NCBI GenBank assembly: GCA_036498945.1
Contig: DASYEQ010000050.1
Location: 33,048 to 97,047, forward strand
DNA length: 64,000 nucleotides
Source of the DNA: JAQGMJ01 sp036498945
Lineage (GTDB): Bacteria > Pseudomonadota > Gammaproteobacteria > Burkholderiales > JAEUOS01
Direction: 5' to 3'
Part shown: positions 27,432-37,848 of the stretch, in pieces
Layout: each line of letters begins with the position of its first letter
Position numbering within the stretch: position 1 is the first letter of the stretch
The notes under the pieces: generated by a model
What the model was told of the DNA's origin: nothing
What the model saw: only the letters and a program-made list of their open reading frames with translations
Database searches by the model: none
Position numbers and translations under genes: made by a program

Positions 27432-28474
27432 AGCTTCAAGTCCCAGTTCTGGCCGACGAGGTCCACATCGAAGGAGCGGTGCTTCTCCTCCTTCACCAGC
27501 ACGAAGCCGGCGCCCTCGTAGAGGCGCCGCGCCGCATGCAGGCAGTCGTTGGTCCACAGCGTCAGCTTGCGATAGCGTTTGTCGCGCGCGAAGCGGATGC
27601 ACTCCTCCACCAGGCGCTGCCCCAGCTTCATGCCGCGCGCCGAAGGCTCGACCAGCAGCATGCGCAGCTTCGCCACCTGCTTTGATTCACGCACCACGAA
27701 CACGCAGCCGACATTGACGCCGTCGCGCTCGGCGATCCAGCAACGCTCCCACTCGGCATCGAACTGATCGACGAAGTCCGCGGCGATGCGCGCGACGAAA
27801 GATTCGAAGCCGATGCCCCAGCCATACTCCTGCGCGTACAGCGCACCATGGCGCGCGATCACCCAGCCGATGTCGCCGGGGCGGTGTTCGCGCAACACAT
27901 GGGAAGGCCTGGCCCGCTCCTCCGCCGGCGCGGTCAGTTGCTCGATGGAACGCATCGCCGCCACCAGGCGTGCCTGTTCCTCCGGCGCCAGCGCCGCCAG
28001 CAGGGCTTCGGCCTCCTCCTGTGAGCGTTGCCCCAGCGGGGCGAAGGTCTTGCGCCCCTTGGGGGTGAGCGAAAGGATGTTCTGGCGCGCATCCGCCGGC
28101 GACGGCGCCTTGCGGATCAGGCCCTGCTTCTCGAAGCCAGCCAGCATCCGGCTGAGATAGCCGCCGTCCAGGCCCAGTTCGCGCGCCAGGGTGGTGGCGG
28201 AGAGGCCGTCGCGGTGCGCCAGTTCGTACAGCAGGCGCACCTGGGTGAGCGAATACGCGCTCTGCAGCAGGCCTTCGCGCAGGGCGCCAACCTGGCGCGT
28301 GTAAAAGCGGTTGAAGCGGCGCACCGCCTGCGCGCGGGCGGCGAGGCCGGCGGCGGCATCGGGCGCAGCGGCGGGAGGGGTGACGGAAAGGGTGACGGGA
28401 AAAGCGGAACGGGCCATGGCGCGAAGGCCGTCCCCGGACGCGCGGCGGCCGGGGACGGCATGGATGACATTCAT
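27428..28474 (-). CDS. MarR-GNAT fusion regulator/acetyltransferase
   Basis: 348-residue fusion: a MarR winged-helix domain (about 40-175; LTQVRLLYELAHRDGLSATTLARELGLDGGYLSRMLAGFEKQGLIRK) followed by a GNAT acetyltransferase domain (about 190-348; acetyl-CoA loop EPSARGMKLGQRLVEECIRFAR and the C-terminal LYEGAGFVLVKEEKH). This fusion is a known family whose function is largely unstudied. An in-frame TTG at 28489 and ATG at 28417 are alternative starts; none has a good ribosome site. It follows the alpha/beta hydrolase by about 28 bp on the same strand. Confidence 0.88.
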   Translation of the reverse strand: MNVIHAVPGRRASGDGLRAMARSAFPVTLSVTPPAAAPDAAAGLAARAQAVRRFNRFYTRQVGALREGLLQSAYSLTQVRLLYELAHRDGLSATTLARELGLDGGYLSRMLAGFEKQGLIRKAPSPADARQNILSLTPKGRKTFAPLGQRSQEEAEALLAALAPEEQARLVAAMRSIEQLTAPAEERARPSHVLREHRPGDIGWVIARHGALYAQEYGWGIGFESFVARIAADFVDQFDAEWERCWIAERDGVNVGCVFVVRESKQVAKLRMLLVEPSARGMKLGQRLVEECIRFARDKRYRKLTLWTNDCLHAARRLYEGAGFVLVKEEKHRSFDVDLVGQNWDLKL

Positions 28475-28502
28475 GCCATGGTCAATCAATTAACTGCTTT
28501 TG

Positions 28503-29414
28503 TCAACTAATTGCGCTTTGCCCTTCCCGCGCCGGGCGCAGGAAGTCGGCCGCGAGAAGCGCCAGCGCCTCCGGCTGCTCCATGTGTGCCATGTGGCCGG
28601 CGCCTTCGATGCGGGCGAGTTGCGCGGTCGCCAGACTGGCGCGCCGCTCGGCCAGGCCTTCCGGGCTGATGCGATGGCGCTCGGTGTTGCGCGACAGCCC
28701 GGCCTCCACCCACAGTACCGGGCAGGTGATGGCGCCCCACACGGCTTTCGCCTCGTCCAGGCGGAACAGGTCGGCTGCGGCACCATCGTGCCCCGGATCG
28801 GACATCAGCGCGACCACGCCGGCGGTGAGTTGCGTCGCCCAGTGGCGCGCGACGAACAGCGCGCGCTCCAGCGGCAGCGCCGGGTTGTTCCTGACGATGC
28901 GCGCGGCCAGCTCGTCGAAGGAAGCGAAGGTCTTGGGGCGGCGCGGCGCCTGGAGTTCGTCCAGCCATTGCGCCAGGTGCGCCGGCGCCTCCGCGCCTTC
29001 GCGCGCGCGCAGGCCCATGCCTTCGAGATTGATCAGGCGCGCCACCCGCGCCGGCCGCGCGGCGGCGTACATGCAGGCGAGGTAGCCGCCCATGCTGTGG
29101 CCGAGGATGGAAAGCGGCGCCTGCGGATTCAGTTTTCCGACCAGCGCATCGAGATCGGCGAGGTAATCGGTATAGGCATACGTCCCACCCGTCGCCCACT
29201 CGGAAAGCCCGAAGCCGCGCCAGTCGGGCGCGACCAGGCGCCAGCCGGCATTCGCTGCATCGCCCAAAAAAGCGTCGGCGAAAAACTGGAACGAGGCGGA
29301 GTTGTCCATCCAGCCGTGCAGAAGCAACAGGGGCTTGCCCTGCGGATCGCCCCAGCTGCGCAGGTGACAGTTCAGGCCGCGAAGGGAATGGAATTCGGAG
29401 TTCGACGCAATCAT
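28503..29414 (-). CDS. Alpha/beta-fold hydrolase
   Basis: 303-residue serine hydrolase. The oxyanion strand is LLLLHGWMDNSASF, the nucleophile elbow ILGHSMGGYLA, and the terminal histidine lies in IEGAGHMAHMEQPEAL; an aspartate partner precedes it. Such proteins are esterases or epoxide-type hydrolases; the substrate is unknown. It is transcribed away from the TetR gene and is followed at 28 bp by the MarR-GNAT fusion. Starts at 29414 because longer frames would overlap the divergent TetR gene. Confidence 0.88.
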   Translation of the reverse strand: MIASNSEFHSLRGLNCHLRSWGDPQGKPLLLLHGWMDNSASFQFFADAFLGDAANAGWRLVAPDWRGFGLSEWATGGTYAYTDYLADLDALVGKLNPQAPLSILGHSMGGYLACMYAAARPARVARLINLEGMGLRAREGAEAPAHLAQWLDELQAPRRPKTFASFDELAARIVRNNPALPLERALFVARHWATQLTAGVVALMSDPGHDGAAADLFRLDEAKAVWGAITCPVLWVEAGLSRNTERHRISPEGLAERRASLATAQLARIEGAGHMAHMEQPEALALLAADFLRPAREGQSAIS

Positions 29415-29554
29415 GGTTTGCCGGCGCCGGCTGCAAAGCCGACGCACACCGCTTGGTTTTCCGCTATATTGTCCCATCATGCGAGGCATACCCCGCATGC
29501 CGAATTGACGCCGCAAAAGCCCTTTCCTCGCCCAGCCTTTTCCTCGACGCCCGC

Positions 29555-30205
29555 ATGTCCACGCCCGCGCCCCCGCTCGCCGCCCCGATCAAGCCGCCCG
29601 CCGGCATGGCCCTGCGGGAACGCAACAAGCTGGACAAGCGCGAACGCATCCGCGCCGCCGCCACCGAGCTCTTCACCCGCGAAGGCTACGCCAGCGCCAC
29701 CCTGCGCGACATCGCGCGCGACGCCGGTGTTGGGCTAGGCACCCTGTTCAACTACGCCGCCGACAAGCGCGACCTGGTGTTCCTCATTTTCAACCAGGAC
29801 TTGAACAGCCTGGCCGACGAGACCCTGGCCGCCCCCGCCGCCGGCGGCCTGCTGGAAGAGCTGGTGGCCATCTTCCTTGCCCACTACCGCTACTTCGCCG
29901 CGCGCCCTGCCCTTTCGCGCATCCTGCTGCAGGAACTGACCTTCTACTCCGAAGGCAAGCACGCGGTGGAGTTCCACGCCATTCGCGGGCGCCTGATCGA
30001 AAACATCGCGCATCGCGTCGAGGCCGCGCAAGCCGCCGGCACCGTCAAGCGCGGCGAGCCGGCCGAACTGGTCGGGCGCATGTTGTTCTTCACCTATTCC
30101 GCCTCGGTGCGCTGGTGGATCGCCGGGGCCGAACTGCATGCGGAGGCCGGGGTGGCGGAATTGCGGCGGCTATTGCAGATGCAGATGGAAGGGCTGGCCC
30201 CCTGA
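29555..30205 (+). CDS. TetR-family transcriptional regulator
   Basis: 216-residue TetR repressor. The HTH is RIRAAATELFTREGYASATLRDIARDAGVGLGTLFNYAADKRDL; the ligand-binding helices follow with no close match to a named member. Residues 1-25 are proline-rich, so the start could be later (the residue 26 methionine). It is divergent from the alpha/beta hydrolase (140 bp) and convergent with the amidohydrolase operon, so its target could be either. Confidence 0.9.
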   Translation: MSTPAPPLAAPIKPPAGMALRERNKLDKRERIRAAATELFTREGYASATLRDIARDAGVGLGTLFNYAADKRDLVFLIFNQDLNSLADETLAAPAAGGLLEELVAIFLAHYRYFAARPALSRILLQELTFYSEGKHAVEFHAIRGRLIENIAHRVEAAQAAGTVKRGEPAELVGRMLFFTYSASVRWWIAGAELHAEAGVAELRRLLQMQMEGLAP

Positions 30206-30295
30206 GCCACGGCGTCACCGGATATCCCCTTTGGGCACGCGTCATTCCCGCGAAAGCTGGAATGACATCGTAGCAGCAGGAGATACCCGTCCGGG

Positions 30296-31138
30296 CTAGA
30301 GACCGAGGATTCTTTCAGCATTGCCGTGGAAAATCTTTTCCATGACTTCTTCCTTGTAACCCAGCTCACCCCATTCTTTCAGGATGCGCTCGTACGGCAT
30401 GCTCGGGTAATCGCTGCCGAACATGATCTTGTCCTGCAGCCGGCCGCGCATGTCCACCTTGAGGTTGCCGGGAAAATACTTCGGCGCCCAGCCTGACATC
30501 TCCCAGTAGACGTTGCCCTTGTGCAGGCACACCGCCGTGGTCTCGTCCACCCAGGGCCAGCCGGGGTGGGCCATGATGATGGTGAGATGTGGGAAGTCGG
30601 CGGCGAGATCGTCGATGGCCGAAGGGTGAGCATGGCGGATGCGCGCACCGTTGCCGCCCGGCATGCCGGCGCCCATGCCGGTGGTGCCGACGTCGATCAT
30701 CACCGCCGCCTTCAGCTCGTTGATCACCTCGAACAGCGGGTAATGGCGTCGGTCATTCACCGCGAAGTGCTGCATGATGGGATGGAAGTGAAAGCCGATC
30801 AGACCCAGCTCGTTCACCGCCTTTTTCGCCTGCCGGATCGCGATCTCGCCCTTGGCCGGCTCGACCGCGCCCCAGGCCTGGATGATGCGGTCCGGGTGGC
30901 GGTGCCACATGGCATGCACGTCTTCGTTGGTGACGGGCTTGGTGGCGATCGTCGTTTCGAGGTCCAGCGCCACCAGCACGGCTTCGACGCCGGCGCTGGT
31001 GAAGTCCTTGATCACTTCGTCCTCGGTCTTGCCGGTCCACTCGCGCTTCCAGTAGCGCGCCAGCTCGGCCGGGTATGGGCCCTGGCACTCGATCCATTCC
31101 TTGGTGCCGGTATAGCAATGCAAATCGATGATGCGCAT
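30296..31138 (-). CDS. Amidohydrolase-family protein (ACMSD-like)
   Basis: 280-residue TIM-barrel metal hydrolase of the amidohydrolase-2 group. It opens with the metal strand MRIIDLHCYTG, has the IGFHFHPIMQHF and IIMAHPGWPWVDE metal-site strands and a final MFGSDYPSMPYERILKEW. Relatives are decarboxylases/hydrolases such as ACMSD and gamma-resorcylate decarboxylase, many of unknown substrate. AAGGA precedes the ATG at 31138. It is the last gene of a tight operon after the acid ligase (10-bp gap). Confidence 0.85.
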   Translation of the reverse strand: MRIIDLHCYTGTKEWIECQGPYPAELARYWKREWTGKTEDEVIKDFTSAGVEAVLVALDLETTIATKPVTNEDVHAMWHRHPDRIIQAWGAVEPAKGEIAIRQAKKAVNELGLIGFHFHPIMQHFAVNDRRHYPLFEVINELKAAVMIDVGTTGMGAGMPGGNGARIRHAHPSAIDDLAADFPHLTIIMAHPGWPWVDETTAVCLHKGNVYWEMSGWAPKYFPGNLKVDMRGRLQDKIMFGSDYPSMPYERILKEWGELGYKEEVMEKIFHGNAERILGL

Positions 31139-31148
31139 ATACGGTTCC

Positions 31149-32792
31149 TTATTTGGCTTCGGCCGCCAGCTTGCCGGCCACCATCTCGACCAGCGCCTTT
31201 TTCGATACCTTGCCGAAGGTGGAGACGGGGAACTCACCCAGCACTTCGAGGCGCTCGGGCAGCTTGAACTTGGCGATCTCGCGGCGGATCAGGAATTCGA
31301 CCAGTTCCTTCAGGCCCAGGGTATGCCCGGAGCGCAGTATCACGCAAGCGCAGGTCTTTTCGCCCATGTGCGGGTCCGGCATGGCGACGCAGGCGACGTT
31401 CTGCACCGCCGGGTGCATCAGGATCAGGTTCTCGATTTCTTCCGCCGAGATTTTTTCGCCGCCGCGGTTGATCAGGTCCTTCTTGCGGCCTTCGACCACG
31501 TAGTTGCCGCTGGGATGCAGCCGCATCAGGTCGCCGCTGCGGTAAAAGCCGTCGGGCGTGAACTGGCGCGCGTTGTACTCGGGCACGCCGAAATAGCCGC
31601 GCAGGGTATACGGGCCGCGGCAGGTGAGTTCACCCACCTCCCCTTGCGCGACTTCGCGCCCTTCCTCGTCCAGCAGCTTCACTTCATCGTCCGGGCAGAT
31701 GGGGCGGCCGCAGGTTTCCAGGCGCACGTCTTCGGGGTCGTCGAGCGCGACGAAAAACAGCATGCCTTCGCTCATGCCGAAGTTTTCCTGCACCGTGACG
31801 CTCGGAATCAACTGCTTGGTACGTATGCGCACCTCGGGCTGCATGCGCTGGCCGCCGCTCTGGATCACCTTGAGTGACGAGAGATCGTAGTTGCCGATCT
31901 CCGGTGAATTGATCAGGCGGATCAGCAGCGCCGGCACCACCTTCAGGTGCGTCACCTTGTATTGCTGCATCAGGGCAAACATGTCTTCCGGCTTGGTCGA
32001 GGTGGAGAGCACCACCTTGCCGCCGTTGAAGAAGTAGCCCTGGATGCCGGGGCAGGCCAGCGGCAGGTTGTGCGCGATCGGCAGCACCAGCAGCAGCACC
32101 GAGGCATCGGTGACGCCGCACACCGGCGCGGCGGTCCTGGAGTTGTAGGCGTAGTCGTTGTGGGTGCGCGGGATCAGCTTCGGCACCCCTGTCGTCCCGC
32201 CGGAAAGCTGAAAGATCGCCGGGTCGGTCGGGTTGATCTTGATCTTTTGCAGGTTCGAACTGGCGAGCAGCGGCGGGTTGGCGATCAGGTCCATCAGCGA
32301 ATGCTCGCCCTCACCAGCCTTGCCCAGCACGATGCGGAGCTTCAGCGTCGGCGATTCGTCGGCCACGCGCCTGACCATCGGCCCGAAGGCGAAGTCGCCC
32401 TGGCTCTCGGGGTACACGCAAGCCGTCGCGCCCGAGATTTTCACGAACTGGCTCACCTCGGTATAGCGGTGCGTGGAGAGCGCGGCGATGGGAATCGCGC
32501 CGATCTTTTGCAGCGCGAAGTAAAGGAACACGAACTCGACCACGTTGGGCAGTTGCAGTACCACCGGGTCCAGCGCTTGCAGGCCGAGTTCGAGCAGGTT
32601 CAGCGCCAGGTTGTCGCTGATCTCGTCGATCTCGCCATAGGTGTACTGGTGGCCGCGATCGATGATGGCGACGCGGCGGCGGTATTTCTTGAACACCGCG
32701 TCGAATTCCTGCGCCAGGGACTGATCCTGCCAATAGCCTTTTTCGCGGCACATCGCCGCGTACTCCGGGGGAAAGGGGACGACGCCTTGCAT
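31149..32792 (-). CDS. EntE/DhbE-like acid-activating adenylate-forming ligase
   Basis: 547-residue adenylate-forming enzyme. The N-terminus VPFPPEYAAMCREKGYWQDQSL resembles aryl-acid activating EntE-type enzymes. Motifs: LSGGTTGVPKLIPRTHNDY (A3), ENFGMSEGMLF (A5), YRSGDL (A7), GRKKDLINRGGEKIS (A8) and the catalytic lysine in STFGKVSKKAL (A10). It would adenylate an aryl or hydroxy acid, passing it to CoA or a carrier protein. No carrier or peptide synthetase is nearby, which favours a catabolic ligase over siderophore synthesis. The start at 32792 is 10 bp after the SDR stop. Confidence 0.85.
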   Translation of the reverse strand: MQGVVPFPPEYAAMCREKGYWQDQSLAQEFDAVFKKYRRRVAIIDRGHQYTYGEIDEISDNLALNLLELGLQALDPVVLQLPNVVEFVFLYFALQKIGAIPIAALSTHRYTEVSQFVKISGATACVYPESQGDFAFGPMVRRVADESPTLKLRIVLGKAGEGEHSLMDLIANPPLLASSNLQKIKINPTDPAIFQLSGGTTGVPKLIPRTHNDYAYNSRTAAPVCGVTDASVLLLVLPIAHNLPLACPGIQGYFFNGGKVVLSTSTKPEDMFALMQQYKVTHLKVVPALLIRLINSPEIGNYDLSSLKVIQSGGQRMQPEVRIRTKQLIPSVTVQENFGMSEGMLFFVALDDPEDVRLETCGRPICPDDEVKLLDEEGREVAQGEVGELTCRGPYTLRGYFGVPEYNARQFTPDGFYRSGDLMRLHPSGNYVVEGRKKDLINRGGEKISAEEIENLILMHPAVQNVACVAMPDPHMGEKTCACVILRSGHTLGLKELVEFLIRREIAKFKLPERLEVLGEFPVSTFGKVSKKALVEMVAGKLAAEAK

Positions 32793-32802
32793 TTTCGCCC
32801 CC

Positions 32803-33579
32803 TCAGGTCGACGAGGTGAAGCCGCCGTCGATGACGATGATCTCGCCGGTGACAAAGCGGTTGGCGGTGATCAGCGTCATCATGGTTTCGGCCACGTCTT
32901 CGGCGGTGACGCAGCGCTTGAGCGGCGTCGCCTTGGCGCGGCGGCCCATCAGGTCTTCGTACTTGTCTTTCAGCATGCGCTGCATCCAGTCGCCTTCCAT
33001 CCAGCCGGGGGCGACGGCATTCACGCGGATCTGCGGACCCAGGTTCAGCGCCAGGGTCTTGGTGAGGTTGACCACCGCCGCCTTCGAGGCCGCGTAAGGC
33101 AGCGGCTGCGGGCCTGGGCGCAGGCCCACGATGGAAGCGGTGTTGACGATGCAGGGCTTCTCGGCGGCCTTGAGCAGCGGCAGCGCGGCGCGCGTCACCT
33201 GGAAGATCGAGCGCACATTCACCGCGAAGACGCGGTCCCACTCTTCCAGGTCGAGGCCGTCCATGTCTTTCGGGCGCACCTCGGTGGTGGTGCCGGCGTT
33301 GTTGATCAGCACGTCCATGCGGCCGAATTTTTCGGCCACCGCGGCGACCATGGCTTTCACCGCGGGATCGTCGCTGACATCCGCCTTGCACAAGAGCGTT
33401 TGCGCGCCCAGCTTCCCGGCTTCGGCTGCGGTGTCTTTCGCGGCGGCATCGCTGCGGCTGTAGTTGATGGCGACGTTGTAGCCGGCGCCGGCCAAGGCCA
33501 GCACGGCGGCGCGGCCGATGCCGCTGGCGGCGCCCGTGACCAGGGCCACCGGGCGCGCGGAAATGGATGCGGAACTCAT
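32803..33579 (-). CDS. SDR-family oxidoreductase
   Basis: 258-residue classical SDR. TGAASGIG (about 15-22) binds NAD(P); NNAGTT (93-98) stabilises the fold; the catalytic Ser (NTASIVGL), Tyr and Lys (YAASK) are all intact. C-terminal RFVTGEIIVIDGGFTSST is standard. First gene of the SDR - acid ligase - amidohydrolase operon. An EntA-like role (dihydrodiol dehydrogenase) is compatible with an EntE-like neighbour but not shown. Its promoter region carries a 14-bp palindrome (33647-33660). Confidence 0.92.
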   Translation of the reverse strand: MSSASISARPVALVTGAASGIGRAAVLALAGAGYNVAINYSRSDAAAKDTAAEAGKLGAQTLLCKADVSDDPAVKAMVAAVAEKFGRMDVLINNAGTTTEVRPKDMDGLDLEEWDRVFAVNVRSIFQVTRAALPLLKAAEKPCIVNTASIVGLRPGPQPLPYAASKAAVVNLTKTLALNLGPQIRVNAVAPGWMEGDWMQRMLKDKYEDLMGRRAKATPLKRCVTAEDVAETMMTLITANRFVTGEIIVIDGGFTSST

Positions 33580-33646
33580 GAAGCTGTCTCCGTGGATATT
33601 GAAAAGACCTGCCTGAGCACTTGGCGGCTCATGGCGTTATCGAAAA

Positions 33647-33687
33647 ATGAACATGTTCATGTTCCGCGCTTTTTTTGGCGATGTCAA
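33647..33687 (-). promoter_or_regulatory. Candidate promoter with operator for the SDR operon
   Basis: On the minus strand TTGACA (33687-33682) is followed after about 17 bp by the palindrome ATGAACATGTTCAT (33660-33647), which would cover the -10/+1 region. A repressor bound there would block transcription of the SDR operon starting at 33579. TetR-type operators often have this GAACATGTTC build; a regulator in this window would be the TetR protein at 29555, though this pairing is a guess. Confidence 0.5.
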
Positions 33688-33790
33688 GCCGTGGCGCAAC
33701 ACGCTTGTGGTGACACCCATAAAAAGAACGGTGGTTTTTGCGGTTTGCAAAACCGCACCCTGAGAAACCCTGAGAATTTTTTGATTTTTT

Positions 33791-33810
33791 GCCAACACGA
33801 TCGTGTTGGC
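33791..33810. promoter_or_regulatory. Perfect 20-bp palindrome
   Basis: GCCAACACGATCGTGTTGGC is its own reverse complement over 20 bases. Flanked by a T tract on the left and GC-rich DNA on the right, it does not behave as a terminator in either direction (no T run after the stem). A dimer-binding operator is the likeliest reading. Confidence 0.6.
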
Positions 33811-33962
33811 CGGGCCCGTGTGGCGCCGCGCCGCACATCGCCAGGGAGTGCGGCGCGCAAGGGAGGCAAACCACGTGCACACATACCGATATCAAAGATA
33901 CCGGAATACCTCGAACACGTGTGTGTTATCGCGGGCGCTTTTGCATGGCGGCCCGCGGCGGC

Positions 33963-34160
33963 TCACGCCGGCTGGGGCGTATAGCCGGCGTCGCGGATGG
34001 CGGCCTCGAATTCGCCGGTGGCGTGTGCCGAACCGATGGAAACGCGCTTGTTTTCCAGGTTGACGTTCACGCTGGCGGCTTCATCGATGGCTTTCACCGC
34101 CTTGGTGATGCGCCCGGCGCAATGGCCGCAGGTCATGTCGGGGACTTGGAGTTCGATCAT
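33963..34160 (-). CDS. CopZ-like heavy-metal-associated chaperone
   Basis: 65-residue HMA (ferredoxin-like) protein with the metal-binding motif MTCGHC at residues 9-14, matching copper chaperones CopZ/Atx1. It lies divergent to copA, behind a CueR-type operator, supporting a role in delivering Cu(I) to CopA. Too short for enzymatic activity; the start at 34160 gives the classic MIELQVPDMTCGHC. Confidence 0.93.
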   Translation of the reverse strand: MIELQVPDMTCGHCAGRITKAVKAIDEAASVNVNLENKRVSIGSAHATGEFEAAIRDAGYTPQPA

Positions 34161-34192
34161 TTCAGCACCGCAAAAGGGTTCAACCAAGTGTA

Positions 34193-34223
34193 ACTCTGAA
34201 CCTTGCCCCCATGGGAAGGTCAA
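34193..34223 (-). promoter_or_regulatory. CueR-type operator/promoter for the copZ-like gene
   Basis: The box 34200-34220 has arms ACCTTGC and GGAAGGT with a 7-base centre, matching the CueR consensus. On the minus strand it is preceded by TTGACC (34223-34218) and the -10 would fall at 34198-34193 after a 19-bp spacer, the long spacer typical of MerR-family promoters. Confidence 0.8.
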
Positions 34224-34238
34224 GCGTCTTGAAATGCT

Positions 34239-34269
34239 TGACCTTGCCATCATGGTAAGGTTGACCATT
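34239..34269 (+). promoter_or_regulatory. CueR-type operator/promoter for copA
   Basis: The box 34241-34261 has arms ACCTTGC and GTAAGGT with a 7-base centre. On the plus strand a -35 TTGACC (34239-34244) and a weak -10 ACCATT (34264-34269) sit 19 bp apart, as in CueR-regulated promoters. This places the transcript start almost at the ATG of copA (34275), so translation may be leaderless or start slightly downstream. Confidence 0.8.
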
Positions 34270-34274
34270 ACGCC

Positions 34275-36619
<2,345 letters not shown>

Positions 36620-36623
<4 letters not shown>

Positions 36624-37051
36624 ATCAAGCCACTTCCGGGACGACCATGCGCTATCCCATGAACATCGGCGAGGCCGCCGCCGCCACCGGCGTCTCGGCC
36701 AAGATGATCCGCCATTACGAATCCATCGGCCTGATCCCGGCGCCCGCGCGCAGCCTTTCCGGCTATCGCAACTACGCCGAGAACGAGGTGCATACCCTGC
36801 GCTTCATCCGCCACGCGCGCAACCTGGGCTTTTCGGTGGCGCAGATCGGCGAATTGCTCGGCCTATGGCGCAACCAGCGCCGTTCCAGCGCCAAGGTGCG
36901 CGACCTGGCGCAGGCGCACATCGCGGAGCTGGAGCAGAAGATCCGCGAAATGACGGCGATGAAGGCCACCCTCGCGCACCTGGTGCATTGCTGCCACGGC
37001 GACGACCGGCCGGATTGCCCGATCCTGGAAAACCTGGCGGCGGGGGACTAG
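36620..37051 (+). CDS. cueR: MerR-family copper regulator CueR
   Basis: MerR-family activator. The HTH is IGEAAAATGVSAKMIRHYESIGLIP; a dimerisation coiled coil follows; the C-terminal metal loop CCHGDDRPDCPIL has the two cysteines that bind Cu(I). It would activate the twin promoters before copA and copZ. ATG at 36620 overlaps the copA stop (ATGA), giving coupling; ATG at 36659 (MNIGEAAA) starts at the usual CueR N-terminus and may be the true start. Confidence 0.92.
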
Positions 37052-37365
37052 TTCAAGCCGAGCATGTGCCCGAGGTCGATGAAAAAGGTGGAGTCGCGCA
37101 CGGCTTCGCCGAGAATGGCTTCGCCGGTCTTGTCCAGGCGGTTGCGGATGGCGCTCAGGCCCTGGGAGACGCGGTGGCTGTCGAATTCCGGCAGTTCCAG
37201 CGATTCCTTGAGGGCGGCGATCTCGTCGCGCAGGTCCTGCGCGCCCGGGGCATCGGCCGGCAGGCGGTCGAGCTTGTCTTCGAGGTGGGCGATCAGGCCG
37301 TTGATACGCGCCGTGTCGGCGGCCGAGGGGCCGGCCGGCTGGGCGGGAATGTCACGCTTGGACAT
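37048..37365 (-). CDS. Small helical protein of unknown function
   Basis: 105-residue soluble, mostly helical protein, with AADTARINGLIAHLEDKLDRL and DLRDEIAALKESLELPEFDSHRVSQGLSAIRNRLD. No domain recognised with confidence. Its stop overlaps the convergent cueR stop by 3 bases. It lies 42 bp after the YeeE/YedE-like pair on the same strand and may be in their transcript. Confidence 0.5.
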   Translation of the reverse strand: MSKRDIPAQPAGPSAADTARINGLIAHLEDKLDRLPADAPGAQDLRDEIAALKESLELPEFDSHRVSQGLSAIRNRLDKTGEAILGEAVRDSTFFIDLGHMLGLN

Positions 37366-37407
37366 GCGGGTGCTCCGTTTGATGGCTGCGCTTATTCTAC
37401 GCCCGCG

Positions 37408-37845
37408 CTACGCGGGTGCGGGGCGGCGGCGCGTCTTCAACACCTGGAACAATTCGAATCCGCCCATGCCGGCGGCCATCGCCGCGACGAACACCAGGGC
37501 GCGGGCCTCGCCGGCGCTCAAGACCACCAGCGCGGGGCCGGGGCAGATGCCGGCCAGGCCCCAGCCGATACCGAAGGCGAGGCTTCCGAAGACCAGCGGC
37601 TGGTCCAGCTGGCGCGCGGTCGGCAGATGCATGGCGCCGCCGAGCCAGCTCCTGGTGCGCCGGCCGGCGGCGCGAAAGGCGATGAAGCCGACGGCGATGG
37701 CGCCGCCCATCACCAGCATCAGCGACGGGTCCCAGCGGCCGGTGAGGTCGAGAAAGCCCAGTACCTTGGCGGGGTTGCTCATGCCGGAGACGATCAGGCC
37801 GATGCCGAACAGCAGCCCGGCGGCAAATGAGAGCAGCGCGGCCAT
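37408..37845 (-). CDS. YeeE/YedE-type membrane protein, second half (DUF6691 type)
   Basis: 145-residue inner-membrane protein with four helices. FGIGLIVSGMSNPAKVLGFLDLTGRWDPSLMLVMGGA and FGIGWGLAGICPGPALV are the conserved loops of YeeE/YedE sulphur-compound transporters split into two small subunits. It pairs with the 37849 gene (3-bp gap). Likely imports thiosulphate or a related sulphur species; the substrate is inferred from family only. Confidence 0.88.
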   Translation of the reverse strand: MAALLSFAAGLLFGIGLIVSGMSNPAKVLGFLDLTGRWDPSLMLVMGGAIAVGFIAFRAAGRRTRSWLGGAMHLPTARQLDQPLVFGSLAFGIGWGLAGICPGPALVVLSAGEARALVFVAAMAAGMGGFELFQVLKTRRRPAPA

Positions 37846-37848
37846 GGC

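Larger units (their letters stand above)
33580..33962. other. Intergenic region rich in palindromes, upstream of the SDR operon
   Basis: 383 bp without a gene. It contains the perfect palindrome ATGAACATGTTCAT (33647-33660), a likely -35 TTGACA on the minus strand (33682-33687), an 8-bp hairpin TGCGGTTT/AAACCGCA (33739-33757) followed by two direct copies of ACCCTGAGAA (33756-33775 region), and the perfect 20-bp palindrome at 33791-33810. Short open frames here have no ribosome site or family match. Confidence 0.6.

Noticed and set aside
28487..28513. CAATTA/TAATTG dyad between the hydrolase and MarR-GNAT genes as an operator
   Set aside because: It overlaps the hydrolase stop and has no -10 downstream; chance in an AT-rich junction is as likely.
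31149..33579. Siderophore (2,3-dihydroxybenzoate) synthesis cluster because of EntA/EntE-like genes
   Set aside because: No isochorismate synthase, isochorismatase, peptide synthetase or iron-uptake gene is present, and an amidohydrolase completes the operon.
33629..33895. Several overlapping short frames on the minus strand (60-88 codons)
   Set aside because: Cys/His-rich, no ribosome site, no recognisable domain, and they cover the palindromes of a control region.
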